A stretch of DNA of 64,000 nucleotides, taken from assembly GCA_013398275.1 (NCBI GenBank), contig VZSE01008797.1, positions 62,251 through 126,250 of the forward strand. The letters are read 5' to 3'. Each line of letters starts with the position of its first letter. Positions within the stretch are counted from its first letter, which is position 1. Source of the DNA: Promerops cafer (Eukaryota > Chordata > Aves > Passeriformes > Nectariniidae). A model generated the notes under the pieces. That model worked only from the letters and a program-made list of their open reading frames with translations. It was not told the origin of the DNA and did no database searches. Position numbers and translations under genes: made by a program. Shown here piece by piece: positions 12,241-24,800 of the stretch.

Positions 12241-12966
12241 GCATTCTTTAAGGTGCTGCACCCAGGTCAGGGCGACCCCACACATGAGCACAGACTGGGA
12301 GAAGAGCTCATTGACCAGCAGAGAAGGACTTGGAGGATGTCATGGATGAAAAGCTGGACATGAGCCAACAATGTGCAGTGGCAGCCCAGAAACCCCCCTG
12401 TGCTGGGCTGTACCCACAGAGGAATGGGCACCAGGTGAGGGAGGGGATTGTCCCACTCTACTCTGGCCTTGTGAGACCCCCCTGAAGAGCTGCTCCAGCA
12501 TCAGAAGGATGTGGAGCTGTTGGAGCAAGTCCAGAAGAGGCCACAGAGATGCTCCCAGGACTGGAGCCCCTCTGGAGCCAGGCTGGGAGAGCTGGGGGGG
12601 CTCACCTGGAGATGAGAAGGCTCCAGGGAGAGCTCAGAGCCCCTGCCAGGGCCTAAAGGGGCTCCAGGAGAGCTGAGAGAGACTGGGGACAAGGGATGGA
12701 GGGACAGGACACAGGGAATGGCTTCCCACTGCCAGAGGGCAGGGCTGGATGGGATATTGGGAATTAGGAATTGTTCCCTGGGAGGCTGGGCAGGCCCTGG
12801 CACAGGGTGCCCAGAGCAGCTGGGGCTGCCCCTGGATCCCTGGAAGTGTCCAAGGCCAGGTTGGATGGGGCTTGGAGCAGCTTGGGATAGTGGAAGGTGT
12901 CCCTGCCAGGGGGAGGAATAAAATTATTTTTATGGTCTCTTCTGACAACCCATTCTGTAATTCCAT
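12240..12966 (+). mobile_element. CR1 retrotransposon, long 3' copy
   Basis: This is the longest CR1 copy in the window. It starts inside the decayed end of the reverse-transcriptase frame ('gctgcacccaggtcagggcg' near 12,252 and 'acatgagccaacaatgtgca' near 12,357). It continues through 'aggatgtggagctgttggag' near 12,506, 'ggctggatgggatattggga' near 12,744 and 'tgtccctgccaggggga' near 12,898. It ends in a degenerate tail at about 12,966. The frame is broken by stops and indels, so it is inactive. Its forward landmarks match those of the fragment at 6,650-7,060. Confidence 0.92.
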
Positions 12967-15900
12967 CTTCTCCTCTGCCGCCACAGAGGGGCCATTTCCA
13001 CTTCCCCACTGCCATCACAAGATGGCATTCCAGACCTAAAAGCTGAGCTGGCTCAGCTGATACTCAGAGACCTTTTCAGGCTCTGGGATGTCCAACCCCA
13101 GAAGAAGCTGTGGATTTAACCCTGCCTGCTGAGCTCCTCTGCCAGGTCTCAGCCCCGACGCTGCCTTTTAATCACATCCTTAGTGCCAGGGCTGTGCTTT
13201 AATCACCCGCACTGAAACACTGCTGCCGTTACTCTGTAACCTCTGAGCCATCTAATTGCACCGAGTTAAGCCAGTTACAGTTTTGACAGTGAATGGCATG
13301 CAGAGCACTTTAATCTTGACCTGCAATACCTCCAGCTCTTGCAGGGCCTCCTCTGCCTCCAAGGAGACACTGCAAATCAGACCAAGCCAGGATGTAGTTT
13401 AAGACACGGACAAAGGGAGCCAAGGGCAAATCATGAGAGAAATGAATCTGACTCATTTTGTTACAAAGCACTGTCGAAGGTAGAACTGCCTTTTCTTTGC
13501 CTGAGAATGATTTGGGAGAGTAGTGAGAAGTCTTTCAATAATTTATAACTTTAAAAAAAAGAGAAAAATCATTCTTCTTAGATATGTTTTTTTTTAAAAA
13601 AAAAGAAAGCTAATTTTGAGTTAGGTGCATAAAGCCCTGGTGCAGTGTATTATCCCCTGTGTCTGCTCCCATGTGTGAGTGGGTGCTTCAGGCTTCATCC
13701 ATTCTTGCTCCCTGCAAGAAGAACCCATGATCCAACCATCTCCTTCCCTGGCCAAGGGCCTGCAGCCTCCCACTGGGGCTTTGTGCCATGTCCTGGGTGC
13801 CAGCTCTGCCAGCACAGCTCCCCGGGGGTGGCAGTGGAGCAGGATCTGCTGCTCAGCTGTCCCTGAGGCTGAGGCTAGCTGTGTCCCTCTGGGCAGCTCG
13901 GGGAAAGGCTGCTCAGGCTGTTCCTTTACCGTGGAGCTGCAGAGCAACCTCGCTTGGTCCGGAGGAAAGAGCAGTCGGGAAAGGTTATATAACCCCCAAT
14001 CAGCCTGCCAGCAGGCAGTGCCACTCTGGATGTGGCTGGGCAGGAGCGTGCCCTGCCCGTGGGACCCTGCCTCCCCCAGGCCTGCAGCCCCTCTCCCCGT
14101 TTGCCCCCCTCCATGCACGCCTGGGTCTCCCGGCCCTGTCAGAGCCTGGTGCTTTTGTTGTTCAAAATGCACTCGGGCAGCTCGAGGAGCCTGTGCAGTT
14201 TCCTCTGTTCTGGCCTGAAACTGCTGCACAGCAATTTCTTTTTCCATTTCATCTCTGGCAGAGCCCTTGAGCTTTGCTCCCTTCCTCTTCCACTCCCCTC
14301 TCCTCCTTCTGAGCTTCTCCCTGGCCCAGTCTCCTTCCCTGGTGTCCCCTTCTGCTCCCAGCTCCTATTTAACCCGCATTTTTTCTGTCCTCTCTCTCCT
14401 TCAGTGCTCCCACCCAGAAGACAGATCACAAATCACAAGCTCTGCTATTCATCTAACAGATCCTAAACCACTTTCTCAGCGTGATAAATGTGATCCCCTA
14501 GGATGCAAACCACTGCTGGGGTCTGTGGCAATCCCATGGCATCAACCACGGGGTCAAACGTACCAGGGGGTTTGCAGCTGCCCTGCCCCGAGCGTGGGCA
14601 CCACAGTCAGCTCCCCTTAGGAATTCAGCCCTGCACAAGGCCCACCAAACACACCTGTGTCCTTCCAGTGCCCCAGCAGCTCTCCTGGCAGCAAGGAATT
14701 TGCTTTAATTCTGTGAGTTTTATAAAGGCTGACTCAAATCCCAGGGATTCCAGGCAGTGCTGACCTCCAGAGTGGGGTGGTGTGAGCACAGCCTTGGGGT
14801 CAGGTGCTGGGGACAGATGGGTGGGCACATCAACCCAGCGTTGTAGAGCAGAGCTAACTAGGAACAGCTTATTCCATTAAGAAAAAAGGAAAAAAAAATA
14901 ATTCTTAATTAGGACAGAAACCCCCAGATAGGCTTTTTAAAAGAAAATGCCTAAAAATACCGCTTTGATTTGAAAACTATTTTTTGCTCTTCAACTGTAA
15001 GATAAAACACATTTGAATTGATGATGCATTTCACAGCAAAAATACATTCCTTTTCATCTTGAAAATGCTGAAATGAGTTGTTACAAAATTTTCAACATTT
15101 ACCCCCTTTCTTAAAAACCAAAATTTTTAATTTAGATGAAATGTCTTTTTTTTTTTTCCTAATGGAAACTCTTGATTACATTTTTACCCAACAGCTCTAA
15201 TTAGAATTAACAATTACAGCTGATTCTTGGTGAGGGTGATAAACAGCTGGACTGTGCAGCCCTCTCCACTCTGGGACTTCCAAACAAGCCCCAGCCCTGG
15301 CAGTTTAGCCTTCTGCAACATATTAGACCTGTCTAGTCACTGGAATTTATTTTCCTTTCTTTTTTCCCCACCCTTCCTCCTCTGAGAGTTAGTTTTTACC
15401 AGTGCAGCATCTCTAAGAGTCAGGGAACTTCACAGTGAGTTGAGATCGCATTGATTTCTTGAGGAAGAAGCCGCATACTAATTTTTCCTATTTTTCTCCC
15501 TTGAGGAACACAGGTAACAGCTCCAGGAAGGCAGCTGGGTTTGTACATATTATGTTCACCTGCTGGCTGACAGGGAAGTCTGAGGTCTGTGGGACCATCA
15601 TGGGACACGAGGAGACTTTGGCTGGTCTGGTGCAATGCTGGCGTTGCTGGGAAAGCACGTGGGATTAAAGCAGAACAGGCTAAGCCTCAGAGAAGCATCA
15701 GGTGAGGATCAGTCCCTGCTATGCTGCCAGAGCTTCCCTCTGCCTCCAGGAAGATCCTCACACACCCCAGCTCTTCAGGGCAAGGGAGGGAACACTGGAG
15801 CAGTGTGACTGGAGAGGAAGGGACTGTGGTGGAGGGGAAGTTGCCAGAGTCGGCTCTGAGTCTCCAAACCCTCTGTTCCAGGCACCCAGGCAAGTTTGTC

Positions 15901-17610
15901 CAGCCTTTGCAGGCAACCTGCAGAGATCCAAGAGGTACTGGGGCACCCTCCTTCATGAAACCAGTGTCCTCAGTGCTGCTGTGACTCCGGGGCTGCCGTT
16001 TCATCGCTGCTCATCCCTCGGCTGGCTACACACTGTTACCGGCTGATCTTCTCCCCCTGGAAACAAGCCCATGGCTTCAGCCCGTCCCACCTCGCCCCTC
16101 CCACTCCCCTGCCAAACAGTTATTACCTTCTTGGACAAACCTGAGATACTATTAAATGAGAGGGGGGTTTTCATACACAAATGTCCCTGTGATTAATGGA
16201 TTAGGAGATTCTGGGCAAATTAAAGCCTTTCTTCATACTTCACACATCCAGCTCTTCAGCTGCTGTTCTTTCCCTTCTAGTCCTTTACAGAAGTCCCTGT
16301 CGGCCTTGCTTGCCCCATCCCTTTTGCTGCAGTTTTCTCTCCACAGTGACCTAGGGATGTGGCTGGCACTCATTTTCCCCAAAGCCTTCACCCCACTGAG
16401 TCCTGGGCAGACCCTGCTGCTCCTGAACCAGCTCTGTGGAGAGGAGGATGCTGTGAGCACAGCTTGTTTATACACAAAACCAACCCAGGAGAGGGGCTGT
16501 AAATGCCTCTTTATTTCCATATTTATCATTGCAGCTCAGATGGATGAGGAACCCAATGGAAACTTTAGATGAAACAGAGAAGAAATGAAAAAGTGTTGGC
16601 AAGCGGCGGCTCAGCTGAGACTGGCAGCCTCAAGGGCTTTCAGAAGGAAAAAGGCTTTCAATTACTGCACTGCTGCTCCGTAACATCCCAATTTCCCTGC
16701 CATGCCAGGAGGAGCGGGGCAGCTGGGGAGCCCTGCCCTCCTGTGATCCCACCCCAGGGAGATGGACCTGAGACCCTCAAGCCGAACGTTTGGTCTTGTT
16801 GATGTTTTCCAGGGCTGATGTCTTCCCAGAGCAGCAGCAGATCGCGGGTGTGGAGGCTCCATAAGGATCTCCAGCTGATGGGCACTGTGGAAAGGAGCCA
16901 CAGAGGCTTTACTGGACACCTTTGGAATACCCAGTGCTGGGTGTTGGTGATGGATGATGATTTAAAGCCTGTCTGTGCAGGGAATAATGGCTCATAACCA
17001 TTCCCTCTCCTTTAGTGGTGTGACACTGCTGAGATGCGTGGTTTCGTGTTTCCACCTTAGGGGGGGTGTTTTATTAATTGTCCCTGTCCTTGCTCCTGAG
17101 CCCATGTGTGTTGTGATGTGGGGGTGCTTCAAATACAGCGAAGAGGAGGTGGCAGCCAGGATGTGGCTCCTGGGGGAGGCAGCCAGAGAGGCAGGGATGG
17201 CTGCTGCCCACGGGCTTTCCAATGATCTGCAACCTTCGGCCCTGGGAGAGACTGACTGCCCCCAGGCCAAGGGAGTCTGAGTCTGCTGAGGGACAACCAG
17301 GACTGTGTGTCTGTGACCAGGGTCTGTTCCAAGGGGAAGAGGCAGGGGATTGAACTGTCCCCTTACTGCCTGCATGGCCCTCCGTGCTGGTCAATTTTTC
17401 ACCCAGATCCCTGCTTGGGCACCCATAAAGGCCCCTGCCCAGGTCATTTGGCATGATGGCTTCTAGAAAAGTGTCCCTGGGGTCACTGTCCCTGCCTGGT
17501 CACAGCTGGGCTGGTGGCACTGAAAACCTGAGCTTCCCTTCACACCCCTCCTGTACCTGCAGGTCCCTGTGCTCTCACTACGGGCTTTATTCTCCTCCCT
17601 GCTTTCCCCT
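12967..17610. other. Intergenic stretch, nothing recognised
   Basis: No supported gene. A minus-strand frame of 208 codons at 13,621-14,247 shows no domain and overlaps open frames in other phases, typical of GC-richer non-coding DNA. A T9-A9 palindrome lies at 13,587-13,604 and a long T run near 15,148. An AT-rich tract spans about 14,870-15,200. These are simple sequence features without an assigned role. Confidence 0.5.
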
Positions 17611-17619
17611 CATTTGTGC

Positions 17620-17960
17620 CCGGCTCCGGAGGAGAGCGCGGGGAACTGATCACTGTGTAGCCTTTGCTGATTTAATCCAAAGCCGGTATCAGGCGGGAGC
17701 GAGCGAGGGCAGCCCGGGGGACCCCTGCACGCGGCCAAGCCCCTGGCGGTGCCGCACGGCGCCGTTAATACCGGCAGTGAAACGCTGCAGCCAGCCGGCA
17801 TCACCGCCTCTCACCGCAGGCGCAGCCCGCCCTCCGCCCCGCAGCTGAAGCTCCCACGAGGCCAGAGCTGTCCTGGGGATACGGCCCCGAGCGAGAGGAA
17901 CCGTCAGGGGCTGCCACCCAGCGGGATGCTGACCCCGAGCTGTGCCACTGCTGCACGGGC
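17620..17960. promoter_or_regulatory. Small CpG-rich patch
   Basis: CpG density rises clearly from about 17,620 to 17,930 (for example gagcgcgggg near 17,634 and gcggtgccgcacggcgccg near 17,743) and falls again on both sides. It could be a minor promoter, an enhancer or an orphan CpG island. No first exon or TATA box could be fixed, and open frames here are by-products of the high GC content. It lies about 3.5 kb upstream of the presumed SIL1 promoter. Confidence 0.45.
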
Positions 17961-20870
17961 AGCAGCTCACCCTGAACCTCGTGCTGGCAGAGCCCTTCTT
18001 AGAGCAGGGATGGCCCCTGGGCCCATCGCATCCCACTTATGACTCCAGAGCCTCCGAGGGACTGATGGCAAAAGCCCTTGGATGAGTCTCTTTTTGACAG
18101 TGAATGAAATAGGATTTGTGCTGGTGGTGATAAGAGACTGCAAGTTGGACCCATTTGATTCTCACGGCAATTTGGAGAGGCTGATGCTGACGTGGCCAAA
18201 CAGGTCCTGCAATAGCCTTCATGTCCCAGCACACAAAATGGGTGAGAAAAAGCATTTTTAAAGGTGGCTGGGGAAACTCTGCAGCTGTGATGCCATCCTG
18301 TCTCAAGCCCAGGCCTCTCTGGAGTCACATGTACTACAAAAACCCTCTGCTCTGAACTCAGGCTGCGTCACGACTCACTGTCTTGGGCTGTAAAAATGCA
18401 TTTCGTTGTGTCAGCACAGAAAGTGGTTGTGGGCAGCTCTCTGGCTGTGGTGAGGCCGGCCAGGGCAGGCTGTTCAACAATTACACCTGCTGGAGCCCAA
18501 ATTCCATCTCATATTTTGCTACAGCACACAAAAAAGGTTCAGGGGAAGGAAAGGCTGGAGGGGAAAAGTGTTTCACTTAAAAATCCTGGTAGGACTCTAT
18601 CCAGTGGCTTGTCTGGCCACAAACCCATCTATTTTGGTGCAAGTGTAGAGTGCAAAGCCTGGACCTGCAACCTGGAAATGTGACCTCACAAGTCTCCTGC
18701 AGCCTGTGGAGTTTGCTTTGTATCCAGGAGAGACACCTCTTGTGCTCATCCTGGCATCCTTCCAGAGGGAAAAGGGCAACTGAACCCTCTGGATGTCTCT
18801 GCCTTGCTGTGTTAAACAGCATCCATGGCTTTTCTCTGGGTCTTCCCCCAACCAAAACTACTTGCAGGTACTTTTAGTATGAAAAAATCACTAAGAACTA
18901 AGAGATACCTGTCGAGGGGCAGCACTGTGAGGCTTCACAGCAATGGCACCTTGTGACTTAATTTTGCTTTTGGACTTTAATGTCCAATTATGTGTCTGGG
19001 GGTGTTTAGCACCAGGTAATTTAACTTGTGACCAAATTTGGGACATATTGCCACAACTGAGCTGCTGGAGAAGCCAAACAGCCTTGAGGAGAGGAGCCTG
19101 GCGGCTCCAGACGAGCATATGGCAGTCCTGGGCACAAAACCACACATCTTTTCCTGAAGATCTGAATTCCTCAAAGGAAGGGGTTTAACCAGGAGGGATC
19201 AATTCCATGAAGAGCAGTTGCCCTGTTGCTGCTGTTGTCCAGGACAGAGCAATGCTGTGGGACCGAGACAGGGGCTCTGTGCTCATTAACACCCTGGGCA
19301 CTAACAAAGCCCAGGAGCAGCTGCAAACAGAGCCAGCTGAAGGATTCCTGCTGCCTCCCACCGACGCTGCCCACGATTCATCAATTACCTATCTGCTTAG
19401 TCCTTTTCTCCATCCTTTTACAATCTAAATAGCACATTTTATAGTCGCTGCTAAGTGATGTGATCAACATCAATTACCTACTAAAAGAGAATCAAGTCTT
19501 GATTTAAAATTAAGTGCTGCATTTTCCCATGTTCTTTATATGTAGCCAACAGAATAATTGCAGTGACATAAAAACTAATTACACAACTCCACAATTAGGC
19601 CTCCCTCCTAGTGCTGTGATTGTCTTTAAGTATACTGATGAAAAATTACTGCCAGTCCCAAATTACTCTCTCACACCCATCTTCTCTAATACCTTTGGAA
19701 AAAGCCCTCCACCCCATCAGACCAGAGAGGAACTCCAGATGCAGAAGGTAATACATGCAGAGTGTATTTTCTTATCACTTCGATGTGGGAGCAGTTTCAG
19801 ATGTGGGATTCAGTTGGGATTGCCCAGGGATGCAGCAGTGCTCCTGTCTGGATGGACTGAGCACCTCCGGGAGGCTTCCCAAATTGCCTGGTGCCTCGTG
19901 TGCCAGCACCCTGAGACAAGCAGGGAGAAAATCCTCTTCCCAGTGCCCCAGCTGACATTTGGCTCCTGGGCTGCAAGCAGAGAGACCAGTCCTGCCTGGC
20001 TGCCAGCCTTGGGCTTGGTGTGTGGAGCCCAAAAGGAGGAGGAAGAGGCTGGAGCACAGCAGTGCTTTCACACATCCAAAGGCCAGGAGTTATACCCAGG
20101 CAGCAATCACGTAGCTGCCTGAGAAACCATAAACCCCAACAAAAATCATAAACATCAATAAAGCTCTGGTGCACTCCTGACAGGCTTTGAGGGATTTGAT
20201 TCCAGATTATGTTTTTGAGATGTTTACAACCAACCTGGAAAGACTGAAAATATTCAATTACTGGCAAGGAGAGCTGAGATTTGCTTACAGTCCATCTCCT
20301 GCCTGCAGGATCTCTGTGGGTGCCAGCAGTGAAACACAGCATGGGTGAGCAGAGCTGTGGGGACAGTGGCCCAGGGACAGGTCCCCCTGATGTCGCTGAG
20401 CATCTTTCGCTAGATAATTAAGCATTGCAGGTTTGATTTTGGGGCTGGCAGGTTGGTTTTGGCTGCTGTGCGGTGGATCCCACATCCCGTGTGCTGTTCC
20501 TCAGCCACAGCCCAGACCTTGCCAGGGAGGGTTGCACAGCTCATGGATGTCAATTTTCCATCATTTCTGCAATGCCATCACTCAGTAGCAGACAGGAGAG
20601 AAATGGGAAATGCTTTGGCATGATTTTAATCAGCAGAGTGCTTTTGAGTGAACAAGGTGAGGGGACCAGTGAGATCCCTGTGCCTTCTCTGACTTTCTCA
20701 CCTCATTTCAGCATCAGCCAGGGATGCCAAGGCTGAGAATTTACACCCTTGTATTTACCTGAAACCTCACTACCTGCCTCAAAACCTGTGAAAATAAATG
20801 GGGTGGTGAAGTGGCCTGCGGCAGGGACGATGTGATGTGAAAGGCCAGCATCTCCGGATCATTGTGAATA
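17960..20870. other. Intergenic stretch upstream of SIL1
   Basis: I see no gene here. The longest frames (plus strand 19,514-20,122 and minus strand 19,797-20,342) overlap each other in opposite directions and show no family motif. An AT-rich section near 19,430-19,520 has no recognised function. Confidence 0.5.
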
Positions 20871-20879
20871 TTCCCTCCT

Positions 20880-21015
20880 GATCAGCAGCCCAGAGCTCTG
20901 AGTGCCACCTCCAGCCCTCCAGGGATGGGCACTCCAAACCTCCCTGGGCAGCCCCTGCCAAGGCCTGAGCCCCCTTTCCATGGAGAAATTCCTCCAGAAG
21001 TCCAACCTAACACGA
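20880..21015 (-). mobile_element. CR1 fragment abutting the SIL1 CpG island
   Basis: The plus strand reads 'cagagctctgagtgccacct', 'ctccctgggcagcccctgcc' and 'atggagaaattcctccagaa'. This is the reverse complement of a CR1 segment. The same segment is present in forward direction at about 40,060-40,165, which supports the call internally. It ends where the CpG island begins. Confidence 0.85.
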
Positions 21016-21119
21016 TGCAGAGAGGCGCCCCCAGCCAGGCAGTCCCGTCTGCCCCTTCCTGAGGGACAGATCCTCCAGGACGGGGCTGCTGCCCGCTGCC
21101 CGGGACAGGTCGTTCCCAC

Positions 21120-21830
21120 AGCCGAGGAGGCTCCACAGAGGAGGGGCCCGACCCGGGACACGGCTCAGCTCGTCGAAACCAGCCCGGGACACGGCTCAGG
21201 CTCAGCCCGGCGATCCCAGCCCAGGACACAGCGGGGCCGGGGCAGCGCAGCGCCGCCGCCTCACGGGGCATGGGCGGAGCCGGGGGACGGGGCCAAGGCC
21301 AGAGGGCGGGGCCAGGGGCGGTGGTGACAGCACGGGCGGGGTCAGGGGGTGTGGCCAGGATTGGGGCTGCGCTGACTGGTGGGGCGGGGCCAAGGGCGGG
21401 GCCAAGGGCAGGCGCTGGGTCAAGGACGGCGCTGATTGGCTGTGCGGGGCCGGGGCGGGGCGGCTGGGGCCGGGCGGAGCGTGCGCAGTGCGGAGCGGTG
21501 AGTCGGGGTGGGGGGGTCGCGGTGGGAGGTGTTGCTGGCGCCCCGTGAGGGCCGGGCTGTAACGCCGGGTCGGGCGCCCGGAATACGGGACGCAGCCCTG
21601 GTCTCGACCCTGTGGGCACCGGCCCTTGCCTCCCGCGCGCTGCCCTCGCGCTAGCGGAGCCGGCGGTGAGGCCTTGCCGGGCTGGGGGCTGCCCGCCGCC
21701 CCGGTTCCCCTCAGAGCGGCCGTGGCCGGGCCCTTAGGGACGGCGCGTGTCCGGCCCCGGGGGCTCGGGCAGGCCTGGCAGGACAGGCAGCTACTGCGGC
21801 TGCAAACGCGGGCCCCGTGAGGGGCACTTA
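21120..21830 (+). promoter_or_regulatory. SIL1: CpG island and presumed SIL1 promoter
   Basis: This is the strongest uninterrupted CpG island in the window. From 21,266 to 21,470 it holds many GC boxes (variants of ggcggggcc, potential Sp1/KLF sites), partly arranged as imperfect tandem units. An inverted CCAAT box (ATTGG) at 21,435-21,439 is followed by ggggcgggg at about 21,453. There is no TATA box, as expected for a housekeeping promoter. A consensus donor gtgagt follows at 21,498. Assignment to SIL1 is inferred: it is the nearest plus-strand island upstream of the first coding exon, and mammalian SIL1 also has a non-coding first exon and a long first intron. Divergent transcription to the left is possible. 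Confidence 0.65.
21445..21497 (+). other. SIL1: Candidate non-coding first exon of SIL1
   Basis: The segment lies just downstream of the inverted CCAAT box and GC boxes and ends at GCGGAGCG before the donor gtgagt (21,498-21,503). The first coding exon at 43,531 begins only four bases before its first ATG, so at least one upstream 5' leader exon is required, and this is the best candidate. The transcription start is not visible and the left boundary is approximate. RNA reads joining 21,497 to 43,531 would settle it. Confidence 0.5.
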
Positions 21831-24800
21831 GGCACACAGTGGGGGCAGGACAGGGATCCCATACACTGAGGGGTTTTAAACATAAATATTTACACGTAAG
21901 TTACCCCCAGCGGGCACAGTTTGGATCCTGCCTGTAGCACGAGGCTGGGCTGCGTGACCTCCGGCCTATTGTGTGCCCAGGCTGCTGTGGAATAAAACGT
22001 GCTGGAACCATTGGAGTAGCTATGGGATGTTAAAATGGATGTTTATTCGGGGTGTGAGCTCTGCAACACGAGGTCTGAATTTTAAAACTGTTCTAATTGT
22101 TTTGGTACGAGCCTGCATATGGCTCTCTGGCTGGATAAGTGCTAAAATGATGTGTTGCACAAGGCCAGGAAGGGAAGGCTGAGCAAATGGGATTTTGTGT
22201 ACAAACACTGGAATGTTGCCTTAAAATAAGTTCAGTGGTTGATTAACACTTGCGTTAGGAGTGATCTTTGACAGAGCTCTGACGCCGCCCGCCTTCGGAA
22301 GGGTCTGGGTTTACAGCAAGTTCTGTAGACACAATTTCTTAAGGCCAAGTTATTTATTCTGCAATGTTTTTCTGCTAGAACTAACCCAGTCCAAGTGCGG
22401 CGCAGAGGCAGAGCTGCCTGCACCGGTGCTGCTCAGTTTGCCTGCCAAAGGAGGGTAATCTGCAGAGGCATTTCTGTGGTGGAGCTGTCTGTGAAGGAGG
22501 CTGCTCCCCGTGCACAGCCCGGCAGGAACCTTTGAAGTGCAGATAAGTGTCCAGAGGACATTAGAAGATGATGACACACCCTGTCATTTACCAAACATGC
22601 TGCTGCAGTGTTCCTGCTCCCTGTGATCGTTTGAATTAATTTGTTCTCTGGGAATAGCATTGTTAAAGGATGGACTTCTAATTTTCTCTCTTTTCTTTCC
22701 CCCAACTCTGCCTTAAAATGACCCAGTCTGGTCCACTTTGTTTTTCAGCAGCCTCCAGGGCATTTCTATGGTGGAAGTATCCAAAATACTGTCCCAGAAA
22801 ATTCAGTGTAGGAGTCCAGCTACCAGAGGTGAGAGAGCAGTGTTGCGAGTTTGTGGAGGCTGCTGTCTGTGTGACCATGTATTTACTAAATTTGAATGGA
22901 TACAAATACGATTCTTTGGAAGAAATCAGCTGGAAACAATTCCTGGTGAACTGTCAGAACAGCCTTTGAACCCACAGTGTTCTCCCTGTGTCCTAAAGCA
23001 GCACAAGAGCAGGGCTGGTGCTACTGCCACCACCCTCTTCATTTTTACAGTGGAGAATTCCATTAGCCTGAGCAATAAAACACCTGGAAAACTCCAGCAC
23101 CCCCAAACCTGTCTCTGTTTCAGCACAGCAGCCATACCTTGAGAATTTGTGAAGCAGTGGATTATTGGGATAAATTTAGGGATAACAGTCAGCCTTTCTA
23201 TGTGCTAATCCTCTGTGCTACTGACTCCCTCCATGGCTTTTATAACCCACCTGAGCTCTTACACTCAGCGTTCTCCTCTGAGAATAACGCTCAACTTGGG
23301 CTCGTGAGGGAGGTGAATCAGCTTTAATTAAGATTTGTCGAGCACTTTGTTGATAAGTTCTCAATAGCTAGTTGCTATTTTTTGGAACATGCAGATATTC
23401 TTAGCACCTGAAGTGGGAAGTGACACAACACTGGGGATCTCTGGGAAGCAGCCCTGTGAAGGGAGACGGCGCCTGCTCACCGAGGCTTTGTCAAATCCAT
23501 TCTGGCTGCGGTCCATGAGGCAGCTCAGCAAAACCCCAAATCCCTCTGAGTCTTTGGGAAATCTGAAATGTTCCTGAGAGCTAAGCCCTGCTTTTGCATG
23601 AGATTTGTAGCTTTTGCCCCCTTGCTGGATTTCTCCCAAGCTGCTGGTTGGGTTTGGTGTAGCTGTGTTTTGACGGCTCCAGCTGCTGTTGCCTGCTTTG
23701 TAACACCTTGTGGCAATGACTTCACTGGCTTTCAACAACTGTCCCCTCAAATTAAGGTGTCTGGGGTAGGCAGGGCTGGGTGGTGGCCCTTGTGGACTTC
23801 AGGCAGTCGCAGAGGTCAGTGGGGCTGTGTGGGGTGGGAGGGGAGGAGGAAAGCTGGGAAGCTGTGCCCTTCCCCAGGGCTGCATGCTATTCCCTGCTGG
23901 CTTCTCTGCTGCAGCAGTGAGGTGGCAAATGAAGCTTGAGGAGCTTCGTTTGTGAGGGATAACAAAGGTGTGAATGGAAACGGTCACAGTGGTGCTGGGT
24001 CTGTGTTTTATGTGGGTGCCTCTCAGCAGGATGAGGAGCTCTGTTGTATTTTGGGGAAGAGAAGGCTGTTCATTTGGCTTGGTCAATGCTGTAGGAGTAG
24101 CCAGATAGAGGATGCTAAAATGAAATACACGGCTGGAACAGCCTCCTTGTCCGTGGCTGTGTCCTGAGCTAGGTGAGAGATAGTTGGCTCCAGGCTGGAC
24201 AGTGGTGCATGGTAGTGCAGATCTGGACAGGGCCCAGTTCCCTCTGGGCCTTGATGGAATCCCAGTCTCAGAGAGCCTGACAGCTCATCTAACTTGCCCT
24301 TGCAGCAAACTGAGCAGCCAGTTTGTCTCTTGCCTTCACAGAATGGGAAGCCCCATGGCTGGTTGTCCTTGTAAGTAAACCCTGTTAAAATCTGAGAGCT
24401 GGTACCAGCCCTGGAGGGAGCAGGGATGGGGAAACCCCTCCACAGCTGGTATGGGGCAGCACGTTTTATACTGCTGGCTGCTCTGCTGGCTGCCCAGACC
24501 CTCTGGTTTGTCTGTGACTCAGAGGTGATACCCAGCAGGGAGCCCAGAATTGGGTATTTTATGTTCCTCCATCACAGAGTGACGTTCAGCTCTTTGGAGC
24601 TGTGATGTCACAGCACTGGCACATTTAGTCTGGTCCCCAGTTTTCCTCAGGTTCTCTCTGTCTGGAGAGCTTTTCCCTGGACTCTGTTTGTGTGCTTGAT
24701 CTCTGTTTATGCTGTTTCCAAGTGCACTTCTTTGCATCGTTTTCCTTGCTTGTCTTTCTATTGATTTGTGGGTGTTTTGGGAACTTTTCTTCAGTTTATC

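Noticed and set aside
13621..14247. 208-codon minus-strand frame
   Set aside because: No domain, signal or splice context; overlapped by plus-strand frames of 179 and 160 codons in the same DNA, typical of chance.
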